Under the pieces are notes generated by a model. That model did no database searches. It was not told the origin of the DNA and worked only from the letters and a program-made list of their open reading frames with translations. Below, in pieces: positions 32,040-43,642 of a stretch of DNA of 64,000 nucleotides. The stretch spans positions 50,576,790 through 50,640,789 of the forward strand of contig CM072525.1 of assembly GCA_036898135.1 (NCBI GenBank), read 5' to 3'. Each line of letters opens with the position of its first letter. Within the stretch, counting starts at the first letter, position 1. Made by a program: the position numbers and the translations under genes. This DNA is from Oncomelania hupensis. Its lineage: Eukaryota; Mollusca; Gastropoda; Littorinimorpha; Pomatiopsidae.

Positions 32040-32760
32040 TGTGTGTGCGCGCGCGAGTGGTGTTGTGTAGTGTAGTATAGTGTAGTGTAGTGGCGATGTA
32101 GTGTAGCGTAGTGGTTGTGTAGTGTGTGCGTTTTGAGTGTAGTATGTGTAAACTGGTGTCGTGTGTGTGTGTGTGTGTGTGTGGTGTACGTATGGTACAC
32201 TTACACAGTGTTATCTGGACAAATCAGTGAACATCTACATAACTTGTATTGACATGCCTACTTGTTTTGACGTTAGAACAATGATCCGTTAGGGTTAAGG
32301 CTAAGTTAGGGTTAAGGTTAGGGTTCGAACACTGCAAATTACTTAAAATTGGGGACGAAATATGACCCATTGTCAGCACAACGTTTGTGGCGTTTCGGGA
32401 AAGTCATGATAATACTGTGTACCCTCGGCTGTGTGTGAGTGTGGGTGTTGGTGTTTGGATGTGTGTGTGTGTGTGTGTCACAGTGTGTAGGGAGAAACGC
32501 AGTTATTTTTACACTCTTTATACCCTACCTACGTTCTTTTGATGTCCCCGTTATTTTGACGTCAAAACAGTGCTCCGTCAGGATCAGGGCTGTGTTAGGC
32601 TTATGGTCAGGTTAAGGGTTTGGGTTAGGGTAAGCTTCAAAACATGGACAAATGTAAAAAATGTCAATACAACGTATGTAGCGTTTCATGAAAGTCATAA
32701 CAATGGCGTTTTTACAAACTTGTGTGTGTTTGTGTTCGCAAATCTGTATGGTGTGTTGTG
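32040..32760. repeat. Diverged duplication with TTAGGG-like words and GT runs
   Basis: Two related segments, about 32268-32430 and 32555-32720. Each holds TTGACGT..AACA.TG.TCCGT, then GGTTAGGGTT-type words, then CAACGT.TGT.GCGTTTC and AAAGTCATAA. GT-rich microsatellites separate and flank them. This is a tandem duplication of about 290 bp. The TTAGGG-like words are too few and irregular for a telomeric block. Confidence 0.6.
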
Positions 32761-33230
32761 CGATTTGTCGTAGAGTGATGAGGAAGTATTTTCTTCTTAC
32801 GATATAAAAATATTTTCATTAGTGATCGCCTCCAGCTATGGTAACATTTGCTGTCCTCTTTAAATGTAGGTGACGTTTGTGTGTGTGTTTTGTTTTGTTC
32901 TTGTCTTTTTAAAAGTTTTTCTTTTTCAAATTCCAGACGTATCTGGAATGGGACCAGGAATATGGTACAAAATACCGGTACGAACGTACGCTATTAATCA
33001 TTAAGTAGTAGTAGTGCAGTGTTCATTGTGACATCACTTGTTGACGTCACCGCAGTTATTAATATAAAAGTGTTGTAGCAACATTTCAGAACTAAAAAAC
33101 AATTTTAAAATTATTATTGTTTTATTTCTTTATTTATTGAAGAGGAGTAAGCGTGCATTCGTTTTGTGATCCTGGTGGTCGCCCCTTATGCCTGCTTGCA
33201 TAGGAGTGTGTGCTTGGTAATTTCTGCACC

Positions 33231-33348
33231 TATTCTATCCTATCCCGTAACTCGGAGGTCGTAGGGGCACCACAGATGATCGTTTAACCAGCGCACTCCT
33301 TCTTTTCCTGCCCTCAGCAACCCTGATGGTTTTGCTTAATGTCAAGCC
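33231..33348 (-). mobile_element. LINE-G 3' end, 118-bp copy
   Basis: Reversed end of LINE-G from the GGATA tail (33231) through the RSSVVPLRPPSYG coding end. AATTTCTGCACC at 33219-33230 and 33349-33360 is a perfect 12-bp target duplication. Confidence 0.94.
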
Positions 33349-33360
33349 AATTTCTGCACC

Positions 33361-35816
33361 GCTTGTGTTTAGTTGAGGATTTGTTATCTCCCTTGAAACA
33401 TATTTTACCCAAATGTTATATTTGTTTAAAACTGATTCGGCATTCATTCATTAACGCAAATAACACGTGGGCGTTACTGGTCACCGCGACAAGATGTAGT
33501 AAATTGACCATAAATTAATAAATAAGCAACAGGTCGGGTTCATTGATTATTGATACTGTGAAAGTTTACACATCAATTGTTAATATTCGAAGATCTAATT
33601 GGGAAAGAGAAAAACAAATCTGGTATTGAATCTTTAAGGAGCCAAGTGCTTCCTAGATCCTATACTTGTCTTGCACCATCTTCAGTTCTAAGATGATCTT
33701 CATTATGCTACGATATTGTGCTTGAACCACTTGTGATTAATAGTTGTTAAGCTTAAAGAGAACGCTTTAGAATAGAGAGACCAGTCTTCACATGTGTGAC
33801 GAGCCGTTCGTGTGCAGTCGCTGATACTCCGCGTGGGCGATTGATAGCATCCTTAAAAACTGACTTCTTCCGCCCTCTCAGCGGTTATTTGTGGTCTTAA
33901 GTGCTTCAGAACTGATGTGAACAGAAACGATGTGATACTCGTCACTAGTAGTATAGTATCCTGTAAGTGATTCCATCTTAGATCCAGCAGTGTGTAATAT
34001 TACTTAACATGGCAATTCAGCACGTCTGCAGAGTTTTGTCTCGAGGACTGTCGGCGACATAGTGTCCTGGGAAAGGACCTTCACCCCTTTTTTTTGGTGA
34101 ATTTTGCAAACAGTGATCCAGAACGAGCCAAATGTAGGTCAGTCTTTCGGTCTGTTGCTCCGTAGGACGCCATATCTCAAGAACAACTGAACACATTTTG
34201 ACCAAACTCATAGGAGCATGATCTAGGTTAGTGGTCTGCCTCCTGTGCCGTAATATTTGCTTTACCTCAAAGGTCAAGGTCACTGGAGCAATTTTGTTGC
34301 TAAACAAGTTTTGCTCAATATCTCAAAAAGGGATAAAGCGGTTTTTGTTGAGTTTTCGTATACGGGTACCTCAAATCGATCATGGGCCATCCTTCAATAA
34401 CAGTGTCAGACAGTCGGTCGGCCCGTCGCTCTGTCGGTTCGATTTTGTTGTTGTTGTTTTTATTCAAAACACACTTTTTGTCATATCTAAAAAAAAATAA
34501 TAACTCAACCAAAATTCATCAGTTTTACTTTGTGTTTACTGTAACTACTGCTAAGCATGTTGAATCATTCGTATTTGTACTTTATCAAAGGTCAAGGTCA
34601 TTATACTTCACCATTTTGTAAACACGTCTTACGTTGTATCTAAAGTTTGATTTTGATGATTTTTGCTTGCATTTATTTCCTATCATTCCATGTGGTTTTT
34701 TTTGTTTGTTTCGTTAGGATAAAGCACAATTAAAAACACTGCCTAGAAAAATAACAATTTTGAACAAGCTTAGTTTTTTTTTTTTTTTTTTTTGGGGGGG
34801 GGGGGGGGGGGGGCGGGGGCTATGTGTCTGGGAATACATTTGAATGTCTTGCCATCTTGTTTTAAGTTTAGGTTGACGCCTTTGCCACGGCCTTTTCTCG
34901 TATTTACGTGGCTGTCCACTGATGCGGTCAGTTGTGGTCAACTAGGTCCGAACTGCGAGAGTAGACCTACAACGCTACCACTGCTAACGTAAGCGAAGCA
35001 GAACAGACAAAACAATTCGCTTATTCTTTTTAAGCAAACGAGACAACATTTCATGTGATAGGTAACGCGAAAATATTGTTCATATCCTTTCAGAGAAAAA
35101 CAACACAACGAAAACAACCTTTTCAAGTTGTTTGATTGTTTTGTGTTTTCCCCAGAGATCGCTTCGAAGAAAGTATTAAGATTGGTATCATAAGTGATGA
35201 AACGTTGCATCATTTGTAGTGTTCTAGGAACACGTTAAACGCCAGTGACCACGGATTTGACGGATGTTGATTTAGGAAAAATTGTCAACCCTGATTGGGA
35301 CATTTTTAATCCTGAAAATCTCAGTAAGAACTGGCGTGTTTGAACCCTGTAATTTCCCTGCAATCGCCGTAACACGGTAGTGCAATAGGAATAGCGGGTT
35401 GTGTTCATTTTATTGTATTGACAGACTGGACAAGTGAAGGCGATTCTAACGTCAAAGGAAACGCTTGCAAACAGGTATTATTTTAAAAATAGTTTTGTTG
35501 TAATGGTGGTTGTTTGATTGATTGATTAATGTATGGTGATAATGATGATGGACGAGGACGATGATGGTTGATGAGGATCATGAGCATGACGACGTGACCA
35601 TCAATAAGCATCGTGATGAGATCTGATGAATAAATAATAGACATTGTCGTCGTCGTTGTCATGGTAGTCGTCTTACATGTTGTGTGTTGTTGATTGCATA
35701 CGTAATTTCAATTCTTAATCTTGTCTCTTTTTTTTAAAAAGTACTAGTTAATGTACTATGTTTCTTTAAAGACAAGTTCTACATCATGACTGTTATAATG
35801 AAAGTTGTTATAGTTT
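33361..35816. other. Intergenic, old dispersed repeat and a T/G homopolymer pair
   Basis: 34060-34640 carries the phrase AAGGTCAAGGTCA in a context (disturbances, GACC words) also seen at 57950-58440, probably an old dispersed repeat. 34774-34819 is about 20 T followed by about 20 G. Nothing else recognised; a small frame at 35455 lacks support. Confidence 0.5.
34774..34819. repeat. Poly(T)-poly(G) homopolymer junction
   Basis: About 20 T directly followed by about 20 G, C, then GGGGG. Such a run could fold as a G-quadruplex on the plus strand and is error-prone in sequencing. Confidence 0.9.
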
Positions 35817-36414
35817 GTAGTCCCCAGTAGGGGTGCCGGGGGTTTCAGTAGGCTTATAAATAGTATCCCCATTTTCTGGAAATTTAGTGCTTTAAATTCC
35901 CACTGTCGCTGTCTTTCTCCTTTGTTCTTTCTCATTCCTACTCTGTTCTATTAATCTACTATACTATCTTCTTCTTCGCTAGACCAGTCACCTACCTTTT
36001 ATTTATTTATTGAAAACTCTTCATTTGTGTGTGAGGCCTGTTGGATCAGCTTGGGAATATTGGATGCTTTCTGCCAAAAGGTCACTGGGGCTTCCTATAT
36101 GATGTTATTATTTGGCAATATGTATGTGTTTTGTTGATATTTTTTAATGATGTTTGTATTTTTTTTTTTTTTGTAAACGGGGGTTCGATAAATTAGAGTA
36201 TAACCTCAGCGTCCCCTGCGTGGGATGTCTTTATTGTAAAGTGACTGGCTGGTGGAGCGCCTTCAGTGTTACCACGAGGGTGGTTTCGGCAGATCTTTTA
36301 TGCGGATCAGGGGTGAGTCCTCTTTCAGCGAAGTTGTGGTCTTGATTGTGTGGTCCTGATTCGGCTCTTTGCAGTCCGCTGAACCCTGTAAGCAATGAAT
36401 AACTAACCAACTAA
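35817..36414 (+). mobile_element. Short retroposon family R, copy 5
   Basis: Full-size copy with head GTGCCGGGGGTTTCAGTAGG. TTATAGTTT at 35808-35816 and 36415-36423 is a 9-bp target duplication. It lacks one block of about 60 bp near 36110. Confidence 0.9.
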
Positions 36415-36583
36415 TTATAGTTTTTACACGTGCATTGAAAACTATGAAACGCGTATGATTAAAAAAAAAATCTGGCCAATTAAGTGTACAAAGTAGGCTA
36501 CACGTTATGATTATTGTCGGTCATCAGTGGTCGGTTGTTTAAATTAACAGGGAACCCAGTAAATCCGGCTGAAACGTACGTGC

Positions 36584-37187
36584 CATTGTATCAGACAATG
36601 GGTCCCGACAGGAAGTCCTCTCCAGGATCGCACAAACAACTGCTGCCCTGACAAGGTTGAAGCCCATTTGGAAAGACAGGACCATCAGTCTACATTCCAA
36701 AGTAAGACTGCTTCGCTCCCTTGTCATCTCCATCTTCCTATATGCTTGCGAAGCATGGACCCTCACAGCAGATCTCCAACGAAGAATACAAAGCATGGAG
36801 ATGAGGTGCTACAGAAGACTTCTGGGCATTTCCTATACCCAACACATCACCAACGACGAAGTCCGACAGACCATCACACAAGCCATTGGACAACACGATG
36901 ACCTGCTAACAGTGGTGAAGAAACGGAAACTCCGATGGTATGGCCACGTCACCAGATCATCAGGCCTTTCAAAGACTATTCTGCAAAGCACAGTGCAAGG
37001 AGGTAGAAGAAGAGGGAGACCGAAAAAGAGGTGGGAGGACAACATTCGAGAATGGACTGGTTTGACACTGAGCGAAGCCATCAGGGCTGCTGAGGACAGA
37101 GAAAGATGGAGTATGTTGGTTAAACGATCATCTGTGGTGCCCCTACGACCTTCGGGTTACGGGACAGGATAGGATAGGATAGGATAG
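36584..37187 (+). mobile_element. LINE-G 3' fragment, copy D
   Basis: 604 bp from the AIVSDNGSRQ region to the (GGATA)n tail. GAAACGTACGTGC at 36571-36583 and 37188-37200 is a perfect 13-bp target duplication. The frame 36657-37172 (171 codons) is still open and differs from copy B by only a few bases, so this is a recent insertion. Confidence 0.95.
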
Positions 37188-37200
37188 GAAACGTACGTGC

Positions 37201-38158
37201 AATATCGCAAGTGTTCTCGTTCGAGGTCGCTAGTACCACCTGTACACTTTCAAAGCATTCACATAGATTCTACTTAGTCACGAGCCTGGGGAAAATACCT
37301 ATCTATACATCTTTGCTTCATGTTTGTCACGAGTTATTGAAATGGGCAATCCGTCGACAATACAATAAGCGTATTACTAAAGTCTAACATGGCTGGTAAC
37401 ACTTCCGTTTTTTATTTGGAACATACGGAAAACACAAATTTCAACAACCTCTATAAACCTAAAGTGGTAGAGACATTTTGTTTTTCTTCTTAACTTAGAT
37501 CTTATGACGATAGAAGAGTTTATAAAACCAGGTTAATAAGGTCAAAGCTCTCAAATAAGCGTGTACGCAGCTAAAAACAGAAATTTGGTCTATAATGTAA
37601 CCTTACATCGCGAGTTCCCTACTATGCAGTCATCACGCATCAAACCAAGTTCAACAGAAGCAGTCACAGAAATACTGTAATAGTGTTGGGTCACGCACAT
37701 ATAGCGAGCGCACATCCACACCACAGGCACTTGTCATCATGACTACTGTCAGAAGTCTATCACACATTTCATAAACATGTAATTTTACTAACAAATCTAC
37801 AAAACTATTGCAACTTTGTACAAAATCACATTGGGCATTGAAAATTTAAAATATATAAAATATAATATTCGCTTGTCATCTGCGTTAAAGGTCAACCACA
37901 GTGCTCGGTCAAAAAGTTTCTGCTGAAAGAACTTTACTAAATAATACCAGATGCAAAAAATTCGGTATGCAAAGCTCTACCGTTTAATAGATATAGATCA
38001 CTGAAAGTGGGATTTCCTACCTGTAATTAAGGGTAAGGGAAGTAATAATCTAAAACGCAGCTATCGCTGATCTCCCCTCGCAGTGACGTCAGCAGCTGCA
38101 TACAATCGCCGACTGCGAAGAAGTTACAAGCGAGACAAGCAGTGTTTCTTCACTCGAT
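37201..38158. other. Intergenic, nothing recognised
   Basis: AT-rich, no supported gene. It lies downstream (in transcription sense) of the THAP exon and might hold further exons of that gene, but no frame of useful length is seen on the minus strand. Confidence 0.45.
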
Positions 38159-38168
38159 TCTTTACTCG

Positions 38169-38371
38169 TTGTTGTTGTTGTTGTTTGTAGATTATAGTAA
38201 CACGACACTTTCGCATATAGGTGACTACTGGACCGATTTATACTGACACCAACGGGCCAGTTGTTGATAAAGGGGAAAATAATATGATCACACGTTGACC
38301 AATCCAGGATTCGAACCAGCGACCTTTCGGTTACTAGCAAGATGCTCTTACCAACTGAGCTACCCGGCCCC
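38169..38371 (-). mobile_element. SINE-1, copy 4
   Basis: Reversed SINE-1. TCTTTACTCG at 38159-38168 and 38372-38381 is the 10-bp target duplication. It sits less than 60 bp downstream of the donor of the THAP exon. Confidence 0.94.
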
Positions 38372-38426
38372 TCTTTACTCGATCTGTCGTGTTCCAATTA
38401 TACGAGCTAGACCAGTGAATACATAC

Positions 38427-38943
38427 CCTCTTGCGTTCTCTTTTTCTGAAAAGCTCCTCTGACTTTCCTGACGCCCGCCAAACTGATAGCAGACGATGGA
38501 TGTGTAGTAGCCACTGTGACTGTAGAAGTTGAAGCAGTACTAGTAGGCCTACTACTACTAACTTGGATAACTGTTGCTGTTGTTGAGGTGCTTGCTGCAA
38601 TGGCACGCGGACTTCGGATCGTTGGAACAGAGCCAGGCTTTAATGTCTGTATTGTTTTCATCCCAAAGCTTTGCATTAAACTTAAAGTGGAACTTGGGGG
38701 GTAGCAGTCTTCAACGAAGTGTTTTGCGCAAATTGCTAACGACGCAGTTGGTGTCCCGTACTTGGGACCGAAGTTTACACGCTTTTCCTGCACGAATCTC
38801 ACCCACTTATTTCGCACTTCTTCGTTTTTTGGAAACCTTTGCAATGTTAACCCATCCGCTTGTTTGTTTGTACAACCTCCAACGGCACAATATAGGCCGC
38901 TGCTCTTCGTTTTCCTGCGTTTTGGTAGAGAATGGGCACTTTC
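38427..38943 (-). CDS. THAP zinc-finger exon (partial gene)
   Basis: The open frame between an in-frame TAA (38946-38944) and donor GAGG|GTATGT (38427) encodes a THAP domain, a C2CH DNA-binding finger found in host regulators and P-element transposases. Visible elements: LYCAVGGCTN (the two Cys), LQRFPK, NKWVRFVQEKR (the invariant Trp), LAICAKHFVEDCY (Cys and His), and LKPGSVPTI (the AVPTIF-type end). A Ser/Thr-rich linker of about 70 residues follows. No Met lies in frame between the TAA and the first Cys, so the start codon must be in another exon or has been lost. Downstream exons were not found. Host gene or old transposase fragment cannot be decided here. Confidence 0.78.
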
Positions 38944-39484
38944 TTACTCCATATTGTCTTCAGCAGTTGACGTCACGAGCCATGTGGTCACGTGAGCGGG
39001 CTTTTCGAAGGTGCAAAATTTTATTCGAAGTAGATTTTATTCAATATTAAAAAAGGCTGTATTTTTCGGAAAAAAGTTGTTCGGCATGTGACTTCTTTTA
39101 TTATGTAGATATTTTGTGCTCAGTTTTATTTTTCAATGATGTTGACCTATGCGTATGTTACTGTTACCCGGTAGTCACATTGTGAGGGTGTAATCTCTGC
39201 TGTTACAGTTAAAATGAATGTTCACAAAAACACTATAGGCATATATTGCAGTATCTATTATGATAAAAGTCGTACGAGGTTCAGTGATAGGCCTATAGAC
39301 AGTAGTGAACAATACTAACTACATGGCTGTATCTATTAAGTCCTATGGGTGACGTCATCGAGTTTGTGATCAATAGACCGTAATGAATAATAGTGATTAC
39401 GACTTAAAGCGTGAAGGACCTGAGGAATGTCTTTTTACCGAAACTAATGAACCACACTTGGCAGATAAACCACAAGTAGGTGGG

Positions 39485-39590
39485 CGAGCGCACGCGCGCG
39501 CTGATACACTCACTTGCGCGCGCACACACACACACACCCAACGCACACACACACACACAAAGTACGCCCAGAGAAAGAGAGAGAGAGTAA
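39485..39590. repeat. CG/CA-rich simple repeat
   Basis: GCGCACGCGCGCGC-type and ACACACAC blocks with alternating purine-pyrimidine character. Confidence 0.85.
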
Positions 39591-39777
39591 GCTCATAGAG
39601 CTGGAATATTGTATGCACTGTATAAAACTGACCTTAATAAATATATAAAATAATTAAAGGAGGGTGAGATGGTGAAAGCCAGAGTGAGTTCTTAATTAAC
39701 TACCCCTTAACATATTAGCCTATAATTATTGCTGTACTGCAGGTGTAAGAGTGCAAATATGGTGCAAGTATCTTGTT

Positions 39778-39817
39778 TATATTATTATTATTATTATTAT
39801 TATTATTACAACTATAA

Positions 39818-39884
<67 letters not shown>

Positions 39885-39929
39885 TGTATTATTATTATTT
39901 TATTATTATTATTATTATTTGTATTATTA

Positions 39930-39982
<53 letters not shown>

Positions 39983-40011
39983 GTTGTTGTTGTTGTTGTT
40001 GTTGTTATTAC
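39778..40011. repeat. (ATT)n/(GTT)n microsatellite
   Basis: About 70 ATT units with point interruptions, ending in eight GTT units. Long Ile, Tyr, Leu or Asn frames across it are artefacts. Confidence 0.97.
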
Positions 40012-40181
40012 AAAGAACCAAGAAATAGACAGCTTTTTTGCAGGACTTAACTTTAATGACACTTCGATCTGAGCGCGTAGGCTAAGTGCACATCAACCCC
40101 GAAAACAACCTTGGTTTTATAATTATAACTCTCTTTTGTTAAAATGAGAACTTTGTCCTTTTAATTCTGAACATACAATAA

Positions 40182-40278
<97 letters not shown>

Positions 40279-40295
40279 TATATATATATACACAT
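40182..40295. repeat. (TA)n microsatellite
   Basis: More than 50 TA units, self-complementary and able to extrude as a cruciform. Confidence 0.97.
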
Positions 40296-41099
40296 ATACA
40301 TACACACACCCAGAGAAAGAGATGTATTTAATCAATATAATTGTGAACACTCCATTTTAGTCTGGCCTTAACTTGGTCGCATGCTATTTATATCGCTGTA
40401 CATATTTTATTGTCAAAATAATTTTAGTTCTTAATAGCTTGATTGCTGGGGTGTGTGAGAACGTTTATGTGAATGAAAGGCGACGTTATATCTGATGTTT
40501 TATTCATTTACCATGATGTTGCCCTTCTCATGTTTCATGTTCGTGCCATGTTGACGACACGGCAAAGGTCCTTGTGTAAAACTGTGGACAATAAATCATG
40601 TTGTATCTTGATTTAACAGTTATAACCTATTCACAAGGGGGATTCATTGAGTTGTGGTTTCACTGTTGTTGGAACAAAGGTGAACTAAGTCCAGCTACTC
40701 CTGCAGGTTTTGACGAGATAGAGATGATACATTGATTCGGTGTGCTTTCTTTATTGTGCACAGGCGAACACCCAGGTAAACCATTCATTTGTAGTTTTGT
40801 AAAGCTATTTTAGTGTGAAGCTGTGTGTGTGTATAATGTGTTTAAAGACTTTTTAAACTGACACATTTATCATTTTCTGGCGAACCGGGTTCGTTATTAA
40901 AATTGATTTTTTTTTTACATTGACTGCATCTGACAATACCACTTTTGAAGGGATGGGGGATTCCTGAGCACTCGGGGAGTTTAAAAAAAAAAAAAAGGAA
41001 GCAACACGTCGGTATCCTAAAAAGTCTCGAAGGCTACCCAAGCTATACGTCCGTTCCTCTTCGGGGTTAGAACTCGCGACTTCAAACCAGCGTCCATGT

Positions 41100-41350
41100 T
41101 TGTATTCTATTTTGTTTTTGTAAACGGGTGTTCGATAAATTAGAGTATGTAGCCTCAGCGTCCCCTGCGTGGGATGTCTTTATTGTAAAGTTACTGGCTG
41201 GTGGAGAGCTTTCAGTTTTACCACTAGGGTTGTTTCAGCAGATCTGTTATGCGGATCGGGGGTTGTCCGGTCCTGATTTGGCTCGGAAGAGTCCGCTGGA
41301 CCTAAAGCAATAATCATGTAATGTAATGTAATGTAATGTAATGTAATGTT
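41100..41350 (+). mobile_element. Short retroposon family R, copy 6 (5'-truncated)
   Basis: Starts inside the element at TTTGTATTCTATTTTG and runs to CCGCTGGACCTAAAGC and an (AATGT)n tail. The 5' truncation with an intact 3' end is typical of reverse-transcribed insertions. Confidence 0.9.
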
Positions 41351-41522
41351 GTTTTCCAGTTCGACGTTTTGAAGATTGAGGCCAACGATTAATGTGTGGT
41401 CAACAATACATTTTTCTCTTTCCACAATACAGTTTTCTCTTGTTACATATCCTCTGTTTTTGTTGCCAAAGAATTCGTTGTTTGTCAGAACATTGCAAAC
41501 TTACCGAGTAGGCCTATGCTAT

Positions 41523-42371
41523 TTATGGGAGGCGAGATATTGCAAACGCGCGCGCATTTGCGCGAGCATTTGCACGAGCAAATGCGCGAGCCTCGCGCAC
41601 TTCGCGCATTTGCGCGAGCAAATGATCGCGCACTTGCTCGCGCATTTGCTCGAACAATTGCTGGAGCAAATGCTCGAGCATTTGCGCGAGGTTCGCGCAC
41701 TTGCTCGCGCATTTGCTCCAGCAAGTGTGCGAGCAAATGCGTGTGCGTTTGCAATATTCCGCTCCATAAACGTAAAAATTATACCCGGAAAAGAATGTGT
41801 ATGTAAAAGAATTAGAGACGTGCACAAATTAAATATTTCTTGCATTTATTAGTAATAAAAATAATATTAATAATAATTAGTGAAAACTAGCACTACTAAA
41901 CTTAATATCGTTCATGAAATAACCTTATCATAACATTAAGGACGATTCGGAACTTATTTATATTTATATAATATATTTGCATATTAATTACTAATACTTT
42001 AATAATATTTTAAAATAAAAGCTATCTTAAAACACATTGAGACAGTTATTTAAATTGTATTCTACTTAGAAATTCAGTTTAAGGGGCACAAATATTACGT
42101 AAATATTTAACATTAAACTAATGCGGATAAATACGAAATATCTAGGTCGGAGATTTACAAAAAAACGTGTGTTCATTTTCAGTTCCTTTCCGTTGACAGT
42201 TTTCAGCAAAACCCTTATATAAACGAGCGTAGCAACCGCTCGAGCAAATGATCGCGCACTTGCTCGCGCATTTGCTCGAACACTTGCAGGCGCATTTGCG
42301 CGAGCAAGTGCGCGAAGTTCGCGCATTTGCTCGTGCAAATGCTCGCGCGTTTGCTATATCTCGCCTCCCAT
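41523..42371. mobile_element. Fold-back element with CpG-rich subterminal arrays
   Basis: Ends TATGGGAGGCGAGATATTGC and the inverse of TATGGGAGGCGAGATATAGC frame 849 bp. GCTATT lies next to both ends, a possible short target duplication. Inside each end is a dense array of 12-15 bp words of the type GCGCATTTGCTCGAGCAAAT, each nearly palindromic (left 41545-41755, right 42238-42355). The 480 bp between is strongly AT-rich with almost no CG. Several overlapping frames on both strands read Arg/Ala repeats only because the word repeats; none is credible as protein. Confidence 0.75.
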
Positions 42372-42925
42372 AGCTATTAGTATTGGTACAGGTGTGTGCA
42401 GAATAACAGTAGCTAGGCTACTGTGTTGATAAGGCCCACGATGGTATATCAACTATACTGGTCATGACAGGTTTTGCGTATCTTGCATTACAGAATGACA
42501 TAAATATTATGCGACAGTGTGTACGAGTTATGCTGCAGGCAGCCAATCTGGGGTCCGCTCTATGTTCTCATTTATCTTTGGTCCTACATGCATGTATAGT
42601 CAGTCCGACATGTCTGTGGTCCAACAACTTGTGCCACGTAACTGTTACGATTGAGATGCACATGATAGATCCGATCATTTTGTATTGCAAAGCATGCAAT
42701 AATAGCGTGTATTTACCTTTGATTCGATTTTGCCTTGTTGCTAGAAGAAGCTTTGTATAATGTTGATGATTTTCATCGGTCGATATTGTTGAGAATTTTC
42801 TGGAATTACTTAGTTATTGTCGATCGAAGTTTCTAGACCTTACGGGAAAAAGCTGGTCGAATCATGTAAATTCGTAAACATTATGTGACGTAATGCAGTG
42901 CATAGTTCCGGTGACGAGTTTTATT

Positions 42926-43642
42926 ACCCCTTGGGGTCATGAGCAATCTTGCCACTGTAGATTGTTCTAACCTATAAAGGGAAAAGGGAAAGCCCCAGTT
43001 GAAAACCTGTCTTGCCTTTGTAGGCATGACTGACTCACTGCGGCAACAGTTCCCCTCCCCCCCCCCCCCACCCGTTGGAGTGCCGGGGGTTTCAGTATAA
43101 ATAGTATCCCCACTTTCTGGAAATTTAGTGCTTTAAATTCCCACTGTCGCTGTCTTCTTCATTTGCTCTTTCCCATTCCTGATCTGTCCTATCACTCTGC
43201 TATACTATCTTCTTCTTCGCTAGATCAATGACCTACCTTTTTTTCTTGAAAACTCTTCCTGGACAAGACTCCTTGTTTGTGTATGAGGTCTGTTGAATCA
43301 GCTTGGGAGTGTTGGACGCTTTCTGCCGGGTGGTCACTAGGGCTTCCTGATTGTATTATTTAACACTATAGGCATTTTATATGTATGTGTTTTGTTGATG
43401 ATTTATAATGATGTTTGTATTCTATTTTGTTTTTGTAACCGGGGGTTCGAGTAGTTGGGGTAAAGCCTCAGCCGTCCCCTGCGTGGGATGTCTTTATTGT
43501 AAAGTGACTGGCCGGTGGAGGGCATTCAATTTTCCCACTAGGGTTGTTTCGGCAGATCTTTTATGCGGATTGGGGGTTGTCCGGTCCTGATTTGGCTCGG
43601 AAGAGTCCGCTGGACCTAAAGCAACAATCAATCAATCAATCA
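42926..43642 (+). mobile_element. Short retroposon family R, copy 7, with extra 5' sequence
   Basis: TGACGAGTTTTATT at 42912-42925 and 43643-43656 is a 14-bp target duplication enclosing 717 bp. From about 43075 on it is a normal family R element ending in (AATC)n. The first 150 bp (to the C-run at 43046-43068) is absent from the other copies, so this copy is either closer to full length or carries extra 5' sequence. Confidence 0.88.

Noticed and set aside
32280..32340. Interstitial telomere block
   Set aside because: Only three or four irregular TTAGGG-like words, recurring in a diverged duplicate at 32590; more like part of a dispersed repeat.
36584..37187. Independent gene with a 171-codon frame
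   Set aside because: It is the 3' end of LINE-G, bounded by a 13-bp target duplication.
39729..40072. Poly-Ile/Tyr/Leu proteins
   Set aside because: Translation of an (ATT)n microsatellite.
41376..41852. Arg/Ala-rich proteins on both strands
   Set aside because: Overlapping frames on both strands all arise from one repeating palindromic word; no start, domain or codon signal.
42464..42760. 98-codon frame
   Set aside because: No homology signal, splice context or composition to support it.
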